The translations under genes and the position numbers were made by a program. The notes under the pieces are model-generated. The model made no database searches and was not told where the DNA came from. It saw only the letters and a program-made list of their open reading frames with translations. 50,742 nt of DNA from Candidatus Amunia macphersoniae. Its GTDB lineage: Bacteria; Chloroflexota; Dormibacteria; Aeolococcales; Aeolococcaceae. This document shows positions 8,824 through 17,419 of the stretch, piece by piece (the first letter of the stretch is position 1; each line of letters starts with the position of its first letter). The stretch covers positions 1 through 50,742 of the forward strand of contig JAEKNN010000023.1 in the NCBI GenBank assembly GCA_016464795.1, read 5' to 3'.

Positions 8824-9699
8824 TCACGCGCTCGCGACCGCCGGCTCGCGCACTTCCTTCTCCACCGGCACCCCGACGGAGTTGCCCCACTCGCTCCACG
8901 AGCCGTCGTAGTTGCTGACCGTGGGAAAGCCGAGCAGGTAGCGGAGCACGAACCAGGTGTGCGACGAACGCTCGCCGATCCGGCAGTAGGTGATCACGGG
9001 CGTGTCGCCGGTCACCCCCTGGGCCGCGTAGAGCTGGCGCAACTCGTCGGCGGACTTGAAGGTGTCGTCGTCCTTGATCGCCTGTGCCCAGGGGATGTTG
9101 GCGGCACCGGGAATGTGGCCGGCGCGCTGCGCACCCTCGTTGGCGTACTCCGGCGGAGCCGAGATCTCACCCTTGAACTCCGCCGGCGAGCGAACGTCCA
9201 CCAGGTTGAAATCGTCGCGACCGAGCACCTTCTTCACATCCGGGAGGAAGGCGCGGAGGCTGGTGTCGGCTTGCGGGGCCCTGTACTCGGTGGGGGCGAC
9301 GTCGGGAACCTCTTCGGTGGTCGGGCGCCCCTCCTCGAACCACTTGCGACGGCCACCGTTGAGGAGGCGGATGTCGGCGTGGCCGTAGATGGTGAAGGTC
9401 CAGAATGCGAAGGCCGCGAACCAGTTGCGCATGTCTCCGTACAGGACCAGGGTGGTGTCGGGCGTCGCCCCCACCCGTCCGAGCACCTGCTCGAACTGCT
9501 CGTGGGACAGGATGTCGCGACGCAGGGTGTCGTTGATGTCGCGCTTCCAGTCGACCAGCACCGAGCCCGGGATGTGGCCGAGCTGGTACGCGCTGCTGGG
9601 GTCGTAGTCGACCTCGAGGACGCGAACGTTGTCGTCGGTGAGGTGGTCCTGGAGCCACTCGGTGGTGACGAGCGCCCCCGGATGCGCGTAGTCGGCCAT
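8824..9699 (-). CDS. Thiosulfate/3-mercaptopyruvate sulfurtransferase (rhodanese)
   Basis: A 291-aa tandem rhodanese. The inactive N-terminal domain has DxSSAYQLGHIPGSV and NWFAAFAFW. The active C-terminal domain carries Cys239 in YCRIGERSSHTWF, the same loop as mycobacterial CysA. It transfers sulfane sulfur from thiosulfate or mercaptopyruvate to a thiol acceptor. The next gene in the operon encodes a TusA-like carrier, a natural acceptor. ATG 9699 has GGGAGGG about 9 nt upstream. A TAAGAT hexamer near 9752 may be the -10 element. Confidence 0.93.
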   Translation of the reverse strand: MADYAHPGALVTTEWLQDHLTDDNVRVLEVDYDPSSAYQLGHIPGSVLVDWKRDINDTLRRDILSHEQFEQVLGRVGATPDTTLVLYGDMRNWFAAFAFWTFTIYGHADIRLLNGGRRKWFEEGRPTTEEVPDVAPTEYRAPQADTSLRAFLPDVKKVLGRDDFNLVDVRSPAEFKGEISAPPEYANEGAQRAGHIPGAANIPWAQAIKDDDTFKSADELRQLYAAQGVTGDTPVITYCRIGERSSHTWFVLRYLLGFPTVSNYDGSWSEWGNSVGVPVEKEVREPAVASA

Positions 9700-9858
9700 G
9701 TGCTGGTGCCCTCCCTGTTAGGCCCGATGGCGGCGGTGAAAACCCGACCATCTTACTCATGATTGGGTGGCGGTCGTCCAGACCTCCCGGCAGCGCCACC
9801 GACGTCGTCGCGGGGCGGCCATAATGCGCCGGTCGGGGTCGGGTGAGTGGGAGCACGA

Positions 9859-10077
9859 GTGAGCCGGGAGAACGCGGGGCAAACCGACGGAGCTCTGCGT
9901 GCGCCGGTGCCTGGCACCGTGCGGGTCGTGACCACCGCGCCGATCATGCTGTCCGCAGAAGCTGCCGGCGACGGCTCGTTGCGCGATGCCCTCGAGGACC
10001 GGCCGTGGCTGCTGGCGGTTGGCTTCCTGGGTCTGCTGGGATTCTTCCTGGCGGCGCGCGCGCGACCGACCCGGTAG
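9859..10077 (+). CDS. Small single-pass membrane protein
   Basis: About 72 aa, unrecognised. The N-terminal half is polar. The C-terminal third has one transmembrane segment, WLLAVGFLGLLGFFLAA, followed by a basic tail ARARPTR. GTG 9859 is preferred because GGGAG lies 6 nt upstream; GTG 9847 is also in frame. A CATAAT -10-like element is at 9820-9825. It is divergent from the rhodanese gene, and its stop is separated by 1 bp from the stop of the delta' subunit gene. Confidence 0.6.
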   Translation: MSRENAGQTDGALRAPVPGTVRVVTTAPIMLSAEAAGDGSLRDALEDRPWLLAVGFLGLLGFFLAARARPTR

Positions 10078-10078
10078 C

Positions 10079-11185
10079 TCAGCGCCGCTTTGCTGAGCGT
10101 CCCGTCGCCGGCCTCGGTGCTCGCGTGGTGGCGGGCGCCGCGGGGGCATCCGCCAGAGCCAGCGGCAGCGACGGCGCCACCACCGGCGGAGGGGCATCAG
10201 GGCCAGAGAAGATGTCGAGGAAGAGCGTCTCGAAGGTGAGCCGTGGCTGTGCGTACCTCGAGATGTCGCCGCTGGCGCGCATCAGCAGCCCCAGGATCTC
10301 GGTGAGGCGAGCCGCCCCCAGGCTCTCGGCCCATCGCTTCAGCGGGTCCGCATAGTCCTTCCACAGCCTCATCTCAGGCACCGCCTCTGCCTCGCACATG
10401 GCGTCACGGACGAACGAGGCCCACACCGACAGGAGCAGCATCGCCCGCTCACGTCCGTCCGCTCCCGCGCCCGGGGTCAGCTCGGTGGCGGCGCGCAGGG
10501 CACCCTCCATGCCTGCGCCTGCCACTGCCAGGAACGAATGCAGCGCCTCGATCTCGGCGGAGAGCGCACCTGGCTGGGTGGCCAGGCGCTTGGCTCGCCC
10601 GGGGCGGCCTCCGCTGAGCGCGGCCGCCAGCCCCGCCAGGCGAGCCTCCAGCCCCTGCTCCTCGAGCCAAGCCGAGATCCGGGGCACGCCGACCCGTCCA
10701 ACCCCGATGTGCTGTGCGCGCGAGAGGATGGTGGCGGGCAGCGCATCCGGATTGGCGGCGCACAGCACGATCACGGTGTCCGGAGGTGGTTCCTCCAGGG
10801 TCTTGAGCAACGCATCGGCAGCCTGTTCGGTGAGTCGCTCGGCGCGGGCCATGACCGCGATGCGTGCCCCACCCGCGTAGGTCCGCAAGGACATGGCGTC
10901 CTGGAGGCTCGGACCGGTCTCCGCAGGGGCGCCGGGGCGCACTCTGTCGATGCCGATCCGCTCGGCGTCGGAATCCTCCAGCCAGAGATCGGGATGTGCA
11001 AGAAGTCCGCCAGGCCAGCGGCTCGCGTCCAGCACCGCTGAGGCGAAATCGCACGCCAGAGCGGTCTTGCCCACCCCCGAGGGTCCCGTCAACAGCACCG
11101 CGTGGCCGAGACGGCCGTCCCGATGCGCGGTCAGCAGCCGGCCGCGGACCGTCTCATGGCCGATCACAGTGGAAGAGGCGGCCAT
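10079..11185 (-). CDS. holB: DNA polymerase III delta' subunit
   Basis: Clamp-loader ATPase-fold subunit, 368 aa. Walker A is GPSGVGKT (residues 34-41), followed by LLKTLEEPPPDT and the LSRAQ sensor-1/SRC-like segment, and a C-terminal helical collar domain. The Cys4 zinc module found in many DnaX/HolB proteins is not evident. The last 35-40 residues are Ala/Pro/Arg-rich. CACAAT (11192-11197) lies 6 nt before the ATG with no Shine-Dalgarno, suggesting a leaderless start. Divergent from the CPBP protease gene. Confidence 0.88.
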   Translation of the reverse strand: MAASSTVIGHETVRGRLLTAHRDGRLGHAVLLTGPSGVGKTALACDFASAVLDASRWPGGLLAHPDLWLEDSDAERIGIDRVRPGAPAETGPSLQDAMSLRTYAGGARIAVMARAERLTEQAADALLKTLEEPPPDTVIVLCAANPDALPATILSRAQHIGVGRVGVPRISAWLEEQGLEARLAGLAAALSGGRPGRAKRLATQPGALSAEIEALHSFLAVAGAGMEGALRAATELTPGAGADGRERAMLLLSVWASFVRDAMCEAEAVPEMRLWKDYADPLKRWAESLGAARLTEILGLLMRASGDISRYAQPRLTFETLFLDIFSGPDAPPPVVAPSLPLALADAPAAPATTRAPRPATGRSAKRR

Positions 11186-11212
11186 CGAGGGATTGTGCAG
11201 AATTGGGCGCCC

Positions 11213-12190
11213 GTGCCCCTGTCCCCAGCCCCCCGGGGCGGATCCTCCGTCACCCTGCCTGCGCGGGTGAATGCCGCGCGCTACTCAATGTGGGCGGCCG
11301 CCCCGCTGGCGCTCTTCACCTTCCTGGCGTCGAGTCCCAGCGCCACCAATGTGAGCGTCCGCGTGATCCTGATCGCGCTCGCCCTGATCTCACCGCTGGT
11401 GCTCGTCTGGGTCGGCTTGCGAATCACAGCAGACGCCGGACCTGCCCCCGGCGCCACCGGCCGCGAGGCGCTCAGGGCGGGCTGGGACTGGACGGACATG
11501 GCCGCGTTCCTTCCTCTGGCCGCAGGCGCCGTGCTGGTCACGGCCAGCGTGCTGGTCGGGCTCACCCAGGCCCTCGACCGGTCGCTGCAGGTGTCGGCGC
11601 GGACAGCTGTGGAGTCGTTCGCCGGTCAGGCAGCGTCGTACGCAGCGGCGCTGGCCGCTCTGGTGGTGCTGGTGGTAATGCGGCGGGGGTTGCGCATCCG
11701 CGACTTGGGGTGGTGCCTGCCGCGAGCGCTGGGGCGGTTGGGATGGCTGCCATGGCTGGCAGTGGGGGTGGTCGGCGCGGGTGTCGCGCTCGAGATCGCC
11801 GACTGGCTGGGCTCATTCGCCACCCAGGTGCTGCCCAACTCACCGAACACGCAGTGCACCGCGGTGAGGGACGAGTACGGTGGGTACGTGGCGGTGGCGA
11901 TACCGCTGGTGTGCCTGATCGCGCCGCTCAGCGAGGAAACCATCTTCCGTGGCTTCCTGTACGGCTGGCTGCGACGCCGGTTGCCTGTGATACCGGCGGT
12001 GCTGGTCAGCTCGGCGCTGTTCTCCGCCGCCCATCTGGTGGTGGTGCTTGCCTTGCCACTGTTCGCGGTCGGGGTGATCCTGGCCCTGCTCTATGAGTAC
12101 TCGCACTCGCTGATCCCCGGCGCCATCGTGCACGGACTGTTCAACCTGGTGGGCATCCTCGCCATCCTGGGCGCGACCGCCGTCTGTTGA
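11213..12190 (+). CDS. CPBP-family intramembrane metalloprotease
   Basis: A multi-pass membrane protein of about 325 aa with the three Abi/CPBP (CaaX protease 2) motifs in order: SEETIFRGF (EExxxR), LFSAAH (FxxxH) and HGLFN (HxxxN). These are the glutamates, histidines and asparagine of the intramembrane active site. About eight hydrophobic segments are visible. The substrate is unknown. The start is uncertain: GTG 11195, GTG 11213 and GTG 11268 are all in frame and none has a good Shine-Dalgarno. Anything upstream of 11186 overlaps holB. Confidence 0.85.
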   Translation: MPLSPAPRGGSSVTLPARVNAARYSMWAAAPLALFTFLASSPSATNVSVRVILIALALISPLVLVWVGLRITADAGPAPGATGREALRAGWDWTDMAAFLPLAAGAVLVTASVLVGLTQALDRSLQVSARTAVESFAGQAASYAAALAALVVLVVMRRGLRIRDLGWCLPRALGRLGWLPWLAVGVVGAGVALEIADWLGSFATQVLPNSPNTQCTAVRDEYGGYVAVAIPLVCLIAPLSEETIFRGFLYGWLRRRLPVIPAVLVSSALFSAAHLVVVLALPLFAVGVILALLYEYSHSLIPGAIVHGLFNLVGILAILGATAVC

Positions 12191-12252
12191 CCCCTGACTG
12201 GTGCAGCCGCCCGATCCATCGCGGCGATGCGACAACCACCGACAGCCTGGTG

Positions 12253-12777
12253 TCAGGCGTCCTGGGGCGTGCTCCTCTGCCGGGTCAGGAACAGCTGCTT
12301 GCGCTGCACCAGATACCAGACGATGGCGAGGTTGATGGTCACCGTCAGCACCTTCAGGACCGAGAGATGACGGATCAGCTCGTCGAGCTCCAGCGGCAGG
12401 AACGCCACGGTGGCGAGCAGCACCAGATACTCCGCCCAGCGCCGCCGCATCAGCAGGCCGACGGCCTCGGTCAGCTCGAGCACGCCGTAGGCGATCGCGC
12501 CGATGGCGATCGAGCTGCCGTGATTGCCGACAAGGGCGAGCACCCGATCGAACAGACGCCGCCACAGCGACGTTCCACCCGAGAGGCTGAGCTGGCGCTG
12601 CGCCTCCTCGGCAACGTCATGGAGGTTGGTGTGGCTGCCCGCAACCAGCAGCACGATGCCCGCGGCGATCAGCACAGTCGCCTTGACCAGGCGCTCGCAG
12701 ATCAGGTAGACGATGACACCGTTCATCTCGATGCGCCGGCCGAACTCCCATCGGCACCAGCTGAGCAGAGGGCTCAC
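12253..12777 (-). CDS. DUF2127 membrane protein
   Basis: About 174 aa with four hydrophobic segments (for example ATVLIAAGIVLLVAG and AYLV-type helices), matching the DUF2127 family of predicted membrane proteins. GTG 12777 overlaps the stop of the phosphatidyltransferase gene (GTGA), so it is the last gene of the inositol-lipid operon. Function is unknown; context suggests a role in envelope lipid metabolism or transport. Confidence 0.75.
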   Translation of the reverse strand: MSPLLSWCRWEFGRRIEMNGVIVYLICERLVKATVLIAAGIVLLVAGSHTNLHDVAEEAQRQLSLSGGTSLWRRLFDRVLALVGNHGSSIAIGAIAYGVLELTEAVGLLMRRRWAEYLVLLATVAFLPLELDELIRHLSVLKVLTVTINLAIVWYLVQRKQLFLTRQRSTPQDA

Positions 12778-13382
12778 GTGTCGGCCGGGGCTGTCTTCAG
12801 CGACTGCCGCCACACGAACCAGATCCGCTGCACAGCGGTGAGGTTGGTGAGCACGGCCAGAGCCACCAGGCAACCGAAGAGCACCGGTGGGACGAGCAGG
12901 CCGATGACTGTCAGCACCACCCGTTCAGGTCGGGCGAAGATGCCGCCATCGCACACGAAACCGAGCGACTGCGCGCGCGCTCGCACATAGGACACCAGCA
13001 ATGAGCCGGTCAGCGCCAGGATGACCAGCATCGGCTCGATTACGTGGTGCCCGGTCAGAGTGATCGTAAAGTACCAGAGCAGCGCGATGTACGTGAAGGA
13101 CTCCGCGTAGCGGTCGGTTGTGGAGTCGAGGAAGGCCCCGTAACGGTACACCTTGCCGGTGACGCGGGCGACGGCTCCATCGAGTATGTCGAAGGCGCTG
13201 GCAAGAAGCAGCAGCACACCGCCCACCACGAGGTTGCCGGTGGCAACCAGCACCGCCGAGGCGGCGCAGATCGCCAGGCCGATCAGCGTCAGGGCATTGG
13301 GGGTGAAGCCGAGGAGCCGCAGCGCGGGCACGATGCGCCGCGCCCCGGCCCTAACCCACTCCTGAAACCTGTCGGTGAACAC
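12774..13382 (-). CDS. pgsA: CDP-alcohol phosphatidyltransferase, probably phosphatidylinositol-phosphate synthase
   Basis: A 202-aa integral membrane enzyme with the complete CDP-alcohol phosphotransferase signature D65-x2-DG-x2-AR-x8-G-x3-D86-x3-D90. It joins CDP-diacylglycerol with an alcohol phosphate. The neighbouring inositol-3-phosphate synthase and mannosyltransferase make D-myo-inositol 3-phosphate the likely acceptor. Start GTG 13382 gives the family's usual N-terminus and a 32-bp overlap with the preceding gene. The longer ATG-started frame is an arginine-rich out-of-family extension and is rejected. Confidence 0.88.
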   Translation of the reverse strand: MFTDRFQEWVRAGARRIVPALRLLGFTPNALTLIGLAICAASAVLVATGNLVVGGVLLLLASAFDILDGAVARVTGKVYRYGAFLDSTTDRYAESFTYIALLWYFTITLTGHHVIEPMLVILALTGSLLVSYVRARAQSLGFVCDGGIFARPERVVLTVIGLLVPPVLFGCLVALAVLTNLTAVQRIWFVWRQSLKTAPADT

Positions 13383-14520
13383 CGGCAGCCACCATGTGCA
13401 CGCGGGCTCGCCCGCGCGCCTCCTCATAGACGTCGAGGATCGAGTCCGCGACGCGATGCCAGTCGTACGGCTGCGCGGTGCGCAGCCCGTTCGCTCCCAT
13501 CGAGCGGCGGAGCCCATCGTCGTTGAGCAGCGCATCGATCGCCTGGGCCAGCACGCGAGGCTGCTTGGGGGGCACCAGGAGCCCATCCCTGCCGCCGCCG
13601 ATCACTGCGGTGAAGCCCGGTATCGCCGACGCCAACACGGGGACGCCGCTGGCCATCGCCTCGAGGAGCACGATCCCGAAGCTCTCACCTCCGGTTGCAG
13701 GGCTGCAGAACAGATCAGCGGAGGCGTAGTAGCGAGGCAGCATCTCGTTGCTGACGCGGCCGGAGAAGAGCACGTCGGGGATGCCGAAGGAATCCACCTG
13801 ACGCTCGTATCCCTCGCGTTGAGGGCCCTCCCCGACCGCCACCAGGCTCACATCCGAACGTCGCCGCCGCAGCTGGGCATACGCCTCCAGCAGGATGCCG
13901 AACCCCTTGCGCTGCTCCATCCGTCCGACGAAGAGGATGGTCTTCATACCGGCTGTGCGCAGCTCCGGGACGGGTGGATGCCCGGGACGGAAGCGAGTGG
14001 TGTCGATCCCGTTGGGGACGATGCGGTAGTCGCCTGGGAAGTATCGCGAGACGAATTCACGCGCCGGTGCACTGACCGCGATGCAAGCGTGCAGGCGCTT
14101 GAAATACCTGCCCAGAAAGGGTCGGCCGTAGTAGTACCCGAGGTTGCGACGCGCGCTGGTGTGGAAGGTGGCGACATTGGCGCCGCGATGGAAGCGCAGC
14201 ACGGTGATCGGCAGCGACGGCACCAGGGGCTCATGGTAATGAACGACATCGAAGTCGCAATCGTCAAGCAGGGCGCGGACGCGGCGCACCAGGTGAAAGC
14301 TGAGAGCGATGCGTGCCACCGAGCCATTCGACTTCACCGGGACGCTTCGGCCGATGCGCACGTAGCCGGGGATGCCGTGGTCATCGCCTACCTTGCTCGA
14401 CGGGGCCAGGACGGTGGCCTGGTGGCCGCGCTCGCGGAGCGTGTCGGCGAGATGCCTGACGTGCTCGGTGACGCCACCAGGGTGCATGTAGTCGTACGGG
14501 GAGACCAGACAGACCTTCAC
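13351..14520 (-). CDS. pimA: GT4 mannosyltransferase, PimA-like
   Basis: A 389-aa GT-B glycosyltransferase. The N-terminal SPYDYMHPGGVTEHVRHL is the phosphatidyl-myo-inositol mannosyltransferase start. The C-terminal nucleotide-sugar domain has FVGRMEQRKG and the EX7E motif ESFGIVLLEAMASG. It is predicted to transfer mannose from GDP-mannose to phosphatidylinositol at the inner membrane face. GTG 14520 overlaps the acyltransferase stop (GTGA). Operon context (acyltransferase, phosphatidylinositol synthase) supports the call; another lipid acceptor remains possible. Confidence 0.88.
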   Translation of the reverse strand: MKVCLVSPYDYMHPGGVTEHVRHLADTLRERGHQATVLAPSSKVGDDHGIPGYVRIGRSVPVKSNGSVARIALSFHLVRRVRALLDDCDFDVVHYHEPLVPSLPITVLRFHRGANVATFHTSARRNLGYYYGRPFLGRYFKRLHACIAVSAPAREFVSRYFPGDYRIVPNGIDTTRFRPGHPPVPELRTAGMKTILFVGRMEQRKGFGILLEAYAQLRRRRSDVSLVAVGEGPQREGYERQVDSFGIPDVLFSGRVSNEMLPRYYASADLFCSPATGGESFGIVLLEAMASGVPVLASAIPGFTAVIGGGRDGLLVPPKQPRVLAQAIDALLNDDGLRRSMGANGLRTAQPYDWHRVADSILDVYEEARGRARVHMVAAGVHRQVSGVG

Positions 14521-15503
14521 GCAGCGGGCTCCGTCCACACCCTGTCGAGCACGTGCCACTGCTCGGGGTGCTGGCGGATCAACGTCTCGAACCGTGCCAG
14601 GATGGCTCGAGCCACCCGCTCGGTCTCCTGTTCGCGAGGGGCACCGACGTCATAGGTGATCTCTGGGAAGACCATGCCCTCCACCCCCCAGCTGGTGCGC
14701 AGCAAGGCAATCGGCACCACCGCGGCACCACTGCGCATGGCGACATCGACGACGCCGAGCGGGATGGGGGCGGGTTGTCCGAAGAACGGCACCAAGGTGC
14801 CCGTGCCACTGAGGTCGCGGTCGATGGCGATGGCGACACCGCCTCCGCCGCGCAGGTGTTTGAACACCTCGCGCATCGCCGAGGCACCGATTCGGCGAGC
14901 CGTCTGAGCATCGCCTTGGAGCATGGCCTCGATGTCGATCGGGATGACCTTGATACCGAGCGCTCCGCGCGCACCCGCGATCGCATCGAAGAGCTTCTGG
15001 GGGCGAAGTTGCTCGGCGAGCAGCGCCAAGCGGCCACCACCGCCGTTCCAGGCTGCCAGGCCGGCCTCCCACGCGCCGAAGTGCATGGACACGACCACCA
15101 CGCCGTTGCCGCGAGCCAGGGCGTCGGTGTAGTGATGAAGGTCGACCTCACGCAGCCGACGCGTGGTGGTCGACACATCGAGCGGGATGGCGATCACGTC
15201 CACCCAGCTGCGGGTGAGGTCGCGCACGTTGCGACGCACGATTCGGCGCATGGCGCGCTCGCTGGTCCCCGGAATTGCGTGATGGAGGTTGTCGCGAAGG
15301 GCGTCGAACTTCGATGGCGCCGCCGCCAGCAGGACGTCGGCGACGCGATCGGCGAGCACGAAGCTGGCCCGGCGCGGCAGTACCCGGACCAGGACTGACG
15401 CGATCCGGTAGCCGTGGTACGGCAGCATCGACTCGCGGCGCTGCCGCCAGGGGAACAGACGCGAACGGGCCGGGAGCGTCGACTCCCGGGCCGCCTCGAC
15501 CAC
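14517..15503 (-). CDS. PatA-like lipid acyltransferase (HtrB/LpxL superfamily)
   Basis: A 328-aa membrane-associated acyltransferase. The catalytic HX4E is H141-E146 in MHFGAWE, and the glycine-rich AIDRDLSGTGTLVPFFG block is typical of the family. It probably acylates the mannosylated phosphatidylinositol made by its neighbours, as PatA does in mycobacteria. GTG 15503 has GGAG upstream; ATG 15428 is a possible shorter start. A paralogue lies at 45342-46514. Confidence 0.87.
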   Translation of the reverse strand: MVEAARESTLPARSRLFPWRQRRESMLPYHGYRIASVLVRVLPRRASFVLADRVADVLLAAAPSKFDALRDNLHHAIPGTSERAMRRIVRRNVRDLTRSWVDVIAIPLDVSTTTRRLREVDLHHYTDALARGNGVVVVSMHFGAWEAGLAAWNGGGGRLALLAEQLRPQKLFDAIAGARGALGIKVIPIDIEAMLQGDAQTARRIGASAMREVFKHLRGGGGVAIAIDRDLSGTGTLVPFFGQPAPIPLGVVDVAMRSGAAVVPIALLRTSWGVEGMVFPEITYDVGAPREQETERVARAILARFETLIRQHPEQWHVLDRVWTEPAA

Positions 15504-15517
15504 CGTCGGTCTCCGAC

Positions 15518-16675
15518 TCAGTCGGAGACGGAGCTGACCGGCTGTGCGACCGGCTCGGTGGGGGCCACGTCCCTGCGGGTGCGGCCATTGCTCGCGGTGT
15601 CCGGGGCACCGGCGATGAACTGCTCGGTGAGCTCACGCGCCAGCGAATCGGACACCTGGCGTGGTGGCGACTTCATGAAGTAGCTGGACGGGCCCTCGAG
15701 CGAGCCGGTGAGACCACGATCGATACCGAGCTTGCAGCAGCGCACAGCGTCGATGACCACACCGGCGCTGTTGGGGGAGTCGTGCACCTCGAGCTTCAAC
15801 TCCATGTTCAGCGGCACATCGCCGAAAGACTTGCCCTCGATCCTGATGTACGCCCACTTCCGGTCGTTCAGCCACGGCACGTAATCCGACGGACCGACGT
15901 GGATGTTCCGCTCGGCGATCGGATGATCCAGCTGTGACTTGACAGCGTTGGTCTTGCTGATCTTCTTGCTCTGCAGGCGCTCACGCTCGAGCATGTTGAG
16001 GAAGTCGGTGTTGCCACCAAAGTTCAGCTGATACATGTTCTCGATCTCGACGCCGCGGTCGCGGAACAGACGGGTGAGAACCCGGTGCATGATGGTGGCG
16101 CCCACCTGCGACTTGATGTCGTCACCGATGATGCAGCTGCCGGCCTTCTCGAACCGCTTCTGCCAGTACTCCTCGCGAGCGATGAAGACAGGCATGCAGT
16201 TGACCATGGCGCATCCCGCGGTGAGGATCTGCTCGGTGTACCAGCGGGTTGCCTCCTCGCTGCCCACGGGGAGGTAGTTGACGACCACGTCGGTATTGGT
16301 GCTCTTGAGCACCTCGACGATGTCCACTGTGGAACCAGGTGCCTTGGTGATCACCTCGGAGAGGTACTTGCCGAGGCCATCGTGGGTCATGCCCCGCTGC
16401 ACTGGCACACCGAGAAAGGGAACATCGCTGAACTTCACAGTGTTGTTCTGACCACTGAAGATGGCCTCGCTGACGTCCTTGCCGACCTTCTCCACATCGA
16501 TGTCGAAGGCCGCCGAGATCTCGATGTCGCTGATGTGGTAGCCGCCGAGATCGACATGCATCAGGCCGGGGACAACGTCATTGGCATCCGCATCCTTGTA
16601 GTACTCGAGACCCTGGACCAAGGACGAGGCGCAGTTGCCCACGCCGATGATGGCCACTCTGACCTTGCTGCTCAT
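15518..16675 (-). CDS. ino1: Inositol-3-phosphate synthase
   Basis: Converts glucose 6-phosphate to L-myo-inositol 1-phosphate with NAD. The 385-aa protein has the dinucleotide site GVGNCASSL near the N-terminus, [11 protein letters not shown], the [11 protein letters not shown] core motif and [19 protein letters not shown], all as in the actinobacterial short MIPS form. The ATG overlaps the ArsR stop (ATGA) and has GAGGGA upstream. The last 30 residues are low-complexity. It supplies the inositol head group for the downstream lipid genes. Confidence 0.96.
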   Translation of the reverse strand: MSSKVRVAIIGVGNCASSLVQGLEYYKDADANDVVPGLMHVDLGGYHISDIEISAAFDIDVEKVGKDVSEAIFSGQNNTVKFSDVPFLGVPVQRGMTHDGLGKYLSEVITKAPGSTVDIVEVLKSTNTDVVVNYLPVGSEEATRWYTEQILTAGCAMVNCMPVFIAREEYWQKRFEKAGSCIIGDDIKSQVGATIMHRVLTRLFRDRGVEIENMYQLNFGGNTDFLNMLERERLQSKKISKTNAVKSQLDHPIAERNIHVGPSDYVPWLNDRKWAYIRIEGKSFGDVPLNMELKLEVHDSPNSAGVVIDAVRCCKLGIDRGLTGSLEGPSSYFMKSPPRQVSDSLARELTEQFIAGAPDTASNGRTRRDVAPTEPVAQPVSSVSD

Positions 16676-17082
16676 GAGATTCCCTCATTGACTGGTTGTA
16701 GACTCTGGGTGATCGCATCGTTGCTCGAATCGGGGCGCGCTGAGACTAGGCCGACGAAGGCGCGCAGGTGCTGGGCGATGGCATCGCGATCCAGCCGGCA
16801 GAACACCTCGCGGCCGTCACGTCGGGTTCGGATGATTTCCGCCCTGCGCAGGATCCGCAGGTGCCAGCTCATCCGCGGCTGCGACACCATGCAGAGCTCG
16901 GCGAGCTCGCTCACCCTCATCTCCGCGGTGCCGGCAAGGTTCTCGACGATGAGCAGCCTGGTGGGGTTGGCGAGGCCCTCGAACGCGACCGAGAGGTCGC
17001 TCACCCCGGCGGCGATGCTGCCGGGGATGGCTCGCCGAGCCGGGCGGCGGGCTGGGTCTGAGGCGCGGGCGGGCACTTGCAT
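16672..17082 (-). CDS. ArsR-family winged-helix repressor
   Basis: About 136 aa. A winged helix-turn-helix occupies residues 30-110: [34 protein letters not shown] (recognition helix) and the beta-wing [13 protein letters not shown]. It lacks the ELCVCDL metal-site cysteines of ArsR/SmtB, so it probably does not sense metal in that way. Start ATG 17082 has AAAGGA 6 nt upstream. The start codon and this ribosome site both lie inside a 37-bp palindrome, which suggests autoregulation and control of ino1, whose start overlaps its stop. Confidence 0.86.
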   Translation of the reverse strand: MQVPARASDPARRPARRAIPGSIAAGVSDLSVAFEGLANPTRLLIVENLAGTAEMRVSELAELCMVSQPRMSWHLRILRRAEIIRTRRDGREVFCRLDRDAIAQHLRAFVGLVSARPDSSNDAITQSLQPVNEGIS

Positions 17083-17114
17083 AACGTTTCCTTTGATAAA
17101 GGATACCTTATGCA
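17078..17114. promoter_or_regulatory. 37-bp near-perfect palindrome on the ArsR-gene start
   Basis: Two 17-bp arms (17078-17094 and 17098-17114) pair at 15 of 17 positions around a GAT spacer. The inner arms TCCTTT/AAAGGA and the outer arms TGCATAA/TTATGCA are perfect. It covers the stop of the upstream small-protein gene and the Shine-Dalgarno and ATG of the ArsR gene. Probable operator for the ArsR protein, or a translational hairpin in the mRNA. Confidence 0.65.
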
Positions 17115-17332
17115 TCACCCTCTGCGTCGAGCCGGGCGCGGCCGCCTCTCTGCTCGGCATCCGGCGGTGGATCGGTGCGGTCGAGCTCGGCGGCGCCCGC
17201 ATCTGTGGACGGAAGCACCAGCTGAAGCATGGCCAGGACGCCGACGCACACCAGGGTCACGACGACGAACCCGGCAGCGCCCAGGCCGACGACCAGCAGC
17301 ACGTCAGTTGGCGAGACGGCGAGCGGCGGCAC
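17108..17332 (-). CDS. Small single-pass membrane protein, first gene of the inositol operon
   Basis: About 74 aa: one transmembrane helix (VVGLGAAGFVVVTLVCVGVLAM in the N-terminal half) followed by a charged, proline- and aspartate-rich cytoplasmic tail. Not recognised. GTG 17332 is the nearest start; GTG 17362 is in frame and would add 10 residues. Its TAA stop is inside the palindrome, 25 bp before the ArsR gene, so it probably belongs to the same transcript. Confidence 0.5.
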   Translation of the reverse strand: MPPLAVSPTDVLLVVGLGAAGFVVVTLVCVGVLAMLQLVLPSTDAGAAELDRTDPPPDAEQRGGRARLDAEGDA

Positions 17333-17419
17333 CTGCCCACCATGCCAGAGCGACCGGGCCACGGGCGCTGCGTACGATGGCGCGGTGAGCCAGGCCCGCC
17401 TGCCGCACCTGTTCGCGAC

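Noticed and set aside
12187..12990. 267-aa plus-strand frame after the CPBP gene
   Set aside because: Antisense to DUF2127 and the phosphatidyltransferase; polar, no motifs.
13375..14655. 426-aa plus-strand open frame
   Set aside because: Antisense to the PimA-like gene, whose motifs are unambiguous.
17110..17388. Plus-strand frame starting at the mirror ATG of the palindrome with an AAAGGA site
   Set aside because: The symmetric start is a by-product of the palindrome; the product is arginine-rich and antisense to the small membrane protein.
16085..17410. N-terminal two thirds of a 613-aa plus-strand frame
   Set aside because: Antisense to ino1 and the ArsR gene. Only the end from 17420 looks coding and is annotated.
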